Assembly (NCBI RefSeq): GCF_030697375.1
Contig: NZ_JAUYQD010000022.1
Span: 124,001-188,000 of the forward strand
DNA from: Rhodoferax sp.
Lineage (GTDB): Bacteria > Pseudomonadota > Gammaproteobacteria > Burkholderiales > Burkholderiaceae_C
Reading direction: 5' to 3'
Length of the DNA: 64,000 nucleotides
Within the stretch, counting starts at the first letter, position 1, and each line of letters begins with the position of its first letter. Both the position numbers and the translations under genes were made by a program. This document shows, one piece after another, positions 61,679-64,000 of the stretch. The notes under the pieces were generated by a model. That model was not told the origin of the DNA, did not search any database, and saw only the letters and a list, made by a program, of their open reading frames with translations.

Positions 61679-63601
61679 ATGACTGACGCTTTTCAAGCGA
61701 CAGGCGAATTTGCGCCTGCCGAATCCTTTTCCAATTCCGCTGTAGCCGAAATGCACGGTGATGCCAGTACCTCTGAATTGTCTGTGGCGGCTGATGCCGC
61801 AGATGTTCCCGAGGTTCCCAACGGTTTTATCGAGCTGGGTCTTGCACCCGAGTTGATCCACGCGGTCAAGGACTTGGGTTATACCCAACCCACGACCGTG
61901 CAGTTGAAAGTCATTCCGATGGCTTTGCCTTCGGAGACAGCGGACCAACAGGCTGCAAAATTCATCGACCTGATGGTGTCCAGCCAGACCGGCAGCGGCA
62001 AAACCGCAGCCTTCTTGTTGCCCGTGCTGCACACCTTGCTGAAGCAGCAAGCCGAAGCCGAAGCCAAAGAACGTGCCGACTACGAAGCGGCTGTGGCGGA
62101 CGCTGCTGCCAAAGGCGAAGCGCCTCCTAAGCGCGCCAAGCGCCAAGACCCCACCAACCCACGTAACTTCAAAGCAGCCGCTCCTGGCGCCTTGATCGTT
62201 TGCCCCACCCGTGAATTGGCGCAGCAAGTGGCGCACGATGCAATTGATTTGGTGCAGCATTGCCGCGGCCTGCGTATTGCCAACATCGTGGGCGGTATGC
62301 CCTACCAGTTGCAAATTGCCAAGCTGCAAAACGCCAACCTGGTGGTGGCGACCCCCGGTCGTCTGCTGGACTTGCAGCGTTCCATGCAAATCAAGCTGGA
62401 CCAAGTCCAATTCTTGGTGGTGGACGAGGCTGACCGTATGTTGGACCTGGGCTTCTCGGACGATTTGGCTGAAATCAACCAACTCACCATTGGCCGCAAG
62501 CAAACCATGATGTTCAGCGCGACCTTTGCGCCGCGTATTCAACAATTGGCTGCCCGTGTCATGCGTGATGCCCAGCGCGTCACCATCGACAGCCCGCAAG
62601 AAAAACACGCCAACATCAAGCAAGTGCTGTTCTGGGCCGACAACGCCCAACACAAGCGCAAGCTGCTGGACCACTGGCTGCGTGACGCTGGTATCAACCA
62701 GGCCATCGTGTTTGCCAGCACCCAGATCGAGTGCGACGGCTTGGCCAATGATTTGCAACAAGACGGCTTCTCCGCCGTGGCTTTGCACGGTGCCTTGAGC
62801 CAAGGCCTGCGCAACCGTCGCCTGATGGCTTTGCGCCAAGGCCAGGTGCAAATTCTGGTGGCAACCGATGTGGCAGCCCGCGGTATTGACGTACCCACCA
62901 TCACCCACGTGTTCAACTTCGGTCTGCCGATGAAGGCCGAGGATTACACCCACCGCATTGGCCGTACCGGCCGCGCTGGACGTGACGGCTTGGCCATTAC
63001 CTTTGCCGAGTTCCGTGACCGCCGCAAGATTTTTGATATCGAAGCCTATAGCCGCCAGCCGATCAAACCGGAAGTGATTCCAGGTCTGGAACCCCAGCAA
63101 CGCATGCCTGAGTCGCGCCCCAGTTTTGGCGGTCGCGGTGATGGCCCCGGCCGTGGCCGTGGCAATGCGGGCCCCCGTGAGGGTGGGTTCGGTGGTGGTA
63201 ACCGTGGTGGATTTGGTGGCCGTGACTCTGGACCCCGTGAAGGGTTCAGCTACGAGCGCAAAGGCGGTTTCAACGACCGTTTTGCCGGCAACCGTGGTGC
63301 GGCACCTGCGCCCAAAGGCGATTTCCAGCCGCGTGGTGATTTCAATGCTCCCCGGGGCGATTTCGCTCCCCGTGGTGACTTTGGCGCTGCCCCCAAAGGC
63401 AACTTCTCGGCCCCACGCGGTGACTTTGCGCCCCGTGGAGATTTCGGCGCCCCGCGTGGTGACTTTGGTGCACCCCGTGGCGACTTCGCCGCGCGCAAGC
63501 CGGCCTTTGGCAAGCCCACCGGTTTTGCCAAACCCGGCAATGGCGGCAAGGTGTTTGTGCCACGCGATTCCAAGAAACGCAGCGCACGCAACTCGGACTG
63601 A
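61679..63601 (+). CDS. DEAD-box RNA helicase, RhlE-like, with PRGDF-repeat tail
   Basis: 640 residues. The Q motif is near 50-75 (FIELGLAPELIHAVKDLGYT). Motif I is SSQTGSGKT (101-109), Ia PTREL (176-180), GG near 205, TPGRLL, the DEAD box VDEADRMLDLGF (249-252), SAT (280-282) and HRIGRTGRAGRDG. An extra ~47-residue Ala/Glu/Lys-rich insert (122-168) separates motif I from Ia. The last ~120 residues are Gly/Arg-rich, then eight PRGDF-type repeats, probably an RNA-binding, disordered tail. Candidate roles are ribosome assembly and cold adaptation. Confidence 0.93.
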   Translation: MTDAFQATGEFAPAESFSNSAVAEMHGDASTSELSVAADAADVPEVPNGFIELGLAPELIHAVKDLGYTQPTTVQLKVIPMALPSETADQQAAKFIDLMVSSQTGSGKTAAFLLPVLHTLLKQQAEAEAKERADYEAAVADAAAKGEAPPKRAKRQDPTNPRNFKAAAPGALIVCPTRELAQQVAHDAIDLVQHCRGLRIANIVGGMPYQLQIAKLQNANLVVATPGRLLDLQRSMQIKLDQVQFLVVDEADRMLDLGFSDDLAEINQLTIGRKQTMMFSATFAPRIQQLAARVMRDAQRVTIDSPQEKHANIKQVLFWADNAQHKRKLLDHWLRDAGINQAIVFASTQIECDGLANDLQQDGFSAVALHGALSQGLRNRRLMALRQGQVQILVATDVAARGIDVPTITHVFNFGLPMKAEDYTHRIGRTGRAGRDGLAITFAEFRDRRKIFDIEAYSRQPIKPEVIPGLEPQQRMPESRPSFGGRGDGPGRGRGNAGPREGGFGGGNRGGFGGRDSGPREGFSYERKGGFNDRFAGNRGAAPAPKGDFQPRGDFNAPRGDFAPRGDFGAAPKGNFSAPRGDFAPRGDFGAPRGDFGAPRGDFAARKPAFGKPTGFAKPGNGGKVFVPRDSKKRSARNSD

Positions 63602-63621
63602 TCTGCACCGATCAACCTAGC

Positions 63622-63648
63622 AAAAAGGCCTCGCAAGAGGCCTTTTTT
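63622..63648 (+). terminator. Intrinsic terminator after the DEAD-box helicase gene
   Basis: AAAAAGGCCTC-GCAA-GAGGCCTTTTTT: six-base GC stem with A/T flanks that could act in both directions for the convergent genes. Confidence 0.92.
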
Positions 63649-63675
63649 ACGTCTGTCAACAACAGAAGATGGATA

Positions 63676-64000
63676 TCAGGTCATGCCATTGCGGCTGGCC
63701 AGTTCTACAAACAAGCCCGCATGGTCCAAATCCGCCAGACCGTGCTCCACCCCTTGTGCATACAGTTGCTCAAACAGTCCGGTGATGGGGGCGTCAAACC
63801 CGATTTCATTCGCGGTGGACAGGGCATTGCGCAAGTCCTTGAGTTGCACGGCCATGCGGCCCTTGGGCGTGAAATCGCGCTCCACCATGCGTTGCCCATG
63901 CACCTGCAGGATGCGGCTGTCGGCAAACCCGCCGGTGATGGCTTCTTTGACCTTGGCCATGTCCGCACCGCCTTTTTCACACAGCAGCAGGGCTTCGGCC
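63676..64000 (-). CDS. C-terminal part of a 3-hydroxyisobutyrate/tartronate-semialdehyde-type dehydrogenase (partial)
   Basis: The frame is open to the window edge. The visible ~107 residues include EALLLCEKGGADMAKVKEAI, TGGFADSRILQVHGQRMVER and NALSTANEIGFDAPITGLFE, the all-helical C-terminal domain of beta-hydroxyacid dehydrogenases (GarR/GlxR/MmsB). The NAD-binding and catalytic lysine regions lie outside the window, so substrate class cannot be set. Confidence 0.85.
   Translation of the reverse strand, partial: AEALLLCEKGGADMAKVKEAITGGFADSRILQVHGQRMVERDFTPKGRMAVQLKDLRNALSTANEIGFDAPITGLFEQLYAQGVEHGLADLDHAGLFVELASRNGMT

Noticed and set aside
61483-61680. A 65-codon reverse ORF in the helicase leader
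   Set aside because: No ribosome-binding site of note, overlaps the helicase start, and no family resemblance; treated as leader sequence.
61511-63100. A 529-codon open frame antisense to the DEAD-box helicase gene
   Set aside because: It mirrors the codon bias of the sense gene, has no recognisable motifs and has a His/Gln/Gly-rich shadow composition. The sense protein is unmistakable.
1-64000. CRISPR arrays, tRNA or rRNA genes, integrase or transposase genes
   Set aside because: No regularly spaced direct repeats, cloverleaf-type sequence or recombinase motif was seen. The hotspot and cassette borders lack any visible integrase, so they are described as recombination footprints only.

Overview
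The window is a high-GC betaproteobacterial chromosome segment. Gene order and protein style fit Burkholderiales, family Comamonadaceae (Rhodoferax/Polaromonas-like); this is inference from synteny, since no rRNA marker is present. Signature blocks are leuC-leuD-leuB-asd-fimV-truA-trpF-trpB-trpA-accD, sdhCDAB-sdhE-gltA divergent from mdh, and rpsP-rimM-trmD-rplS. No tRNA, rRNA, CRISPR array or transposase gene was seen.

Layout. 1-4285: end of an amino-sugar operon (kinase tail, SIS-domain isomerase/deaminase), a small cassette of unknown genes bounded by a duplicated gene-tail/hairpin block, and a hexose-6-phosphate mutarotase. 4286-9800: an accessory hotspot with a broken DUF1016 nuclease gene, a decayed and an intact BrnT/BrnA pair, a type IV AbiEi/AbiEii pair, an AHSA1/SRPBCC gene and a membrane-anchored orphan. 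The units are separated by copies of the mutarotase gene's 3' end and of a ~60-bp repeat. 9806-17170: DAHP synthase, a cyanophycinase-like exported protein, an AlkC/AlkD-type glycosylase, a Sui1 homologue, DUF3820, and polyphosphate:AMP phosphotransferase overlapping a cyclic-nucleotide-domain MscS channel. 17190-23814: a type IV pilus minor-pilin operon, pilE-pilV-pilW-pilX-pilY1-fimT. 23977-27823: a zinc peptidase, lysS, yggT, accD. 27910-39353: the long trp/truA/fimV/asd/leu run on the minus strand, with a 43-residue entericidin-type lipoprotein gene overlapping leuD. 39463-50948: a TCA-cycle region (gltA, sdhE, sdhBADC, a GntR regulator, mdh, a CitE-like lyase, acnB). 51065-54208: phosphate transport and small genes. 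54329-56466: the rpsP operon. 56560-64000: nudix hydrolase, CobD-like protein, rsgA, pterin dehydratase, Ste24-type protease, oligoribonuclease, a DEAD-box helicase with a PRGDF-repeat tail, and the C-terminus of a hydroxyacid dehydrogenase.

The most unusual signal is a dispersed ~60-bp repeat, called repeat A here, with at least 14 copies in 64 kb. Several copies are not intergenic: they form reading-frame-preserving parts of conserved genes (trpF, a citE-like gene, rsgA, a pterin dehydratase) or supply start or stop codons (ygjP-like gene, leuD, a secreted-protein gene). This resembles the behaviour of Rickettsia palindromic elements. The second unusual signal is that accessory cargo sits between duplicated 3' ends of the upstream housekeeping gene, at two neighbouring loci.
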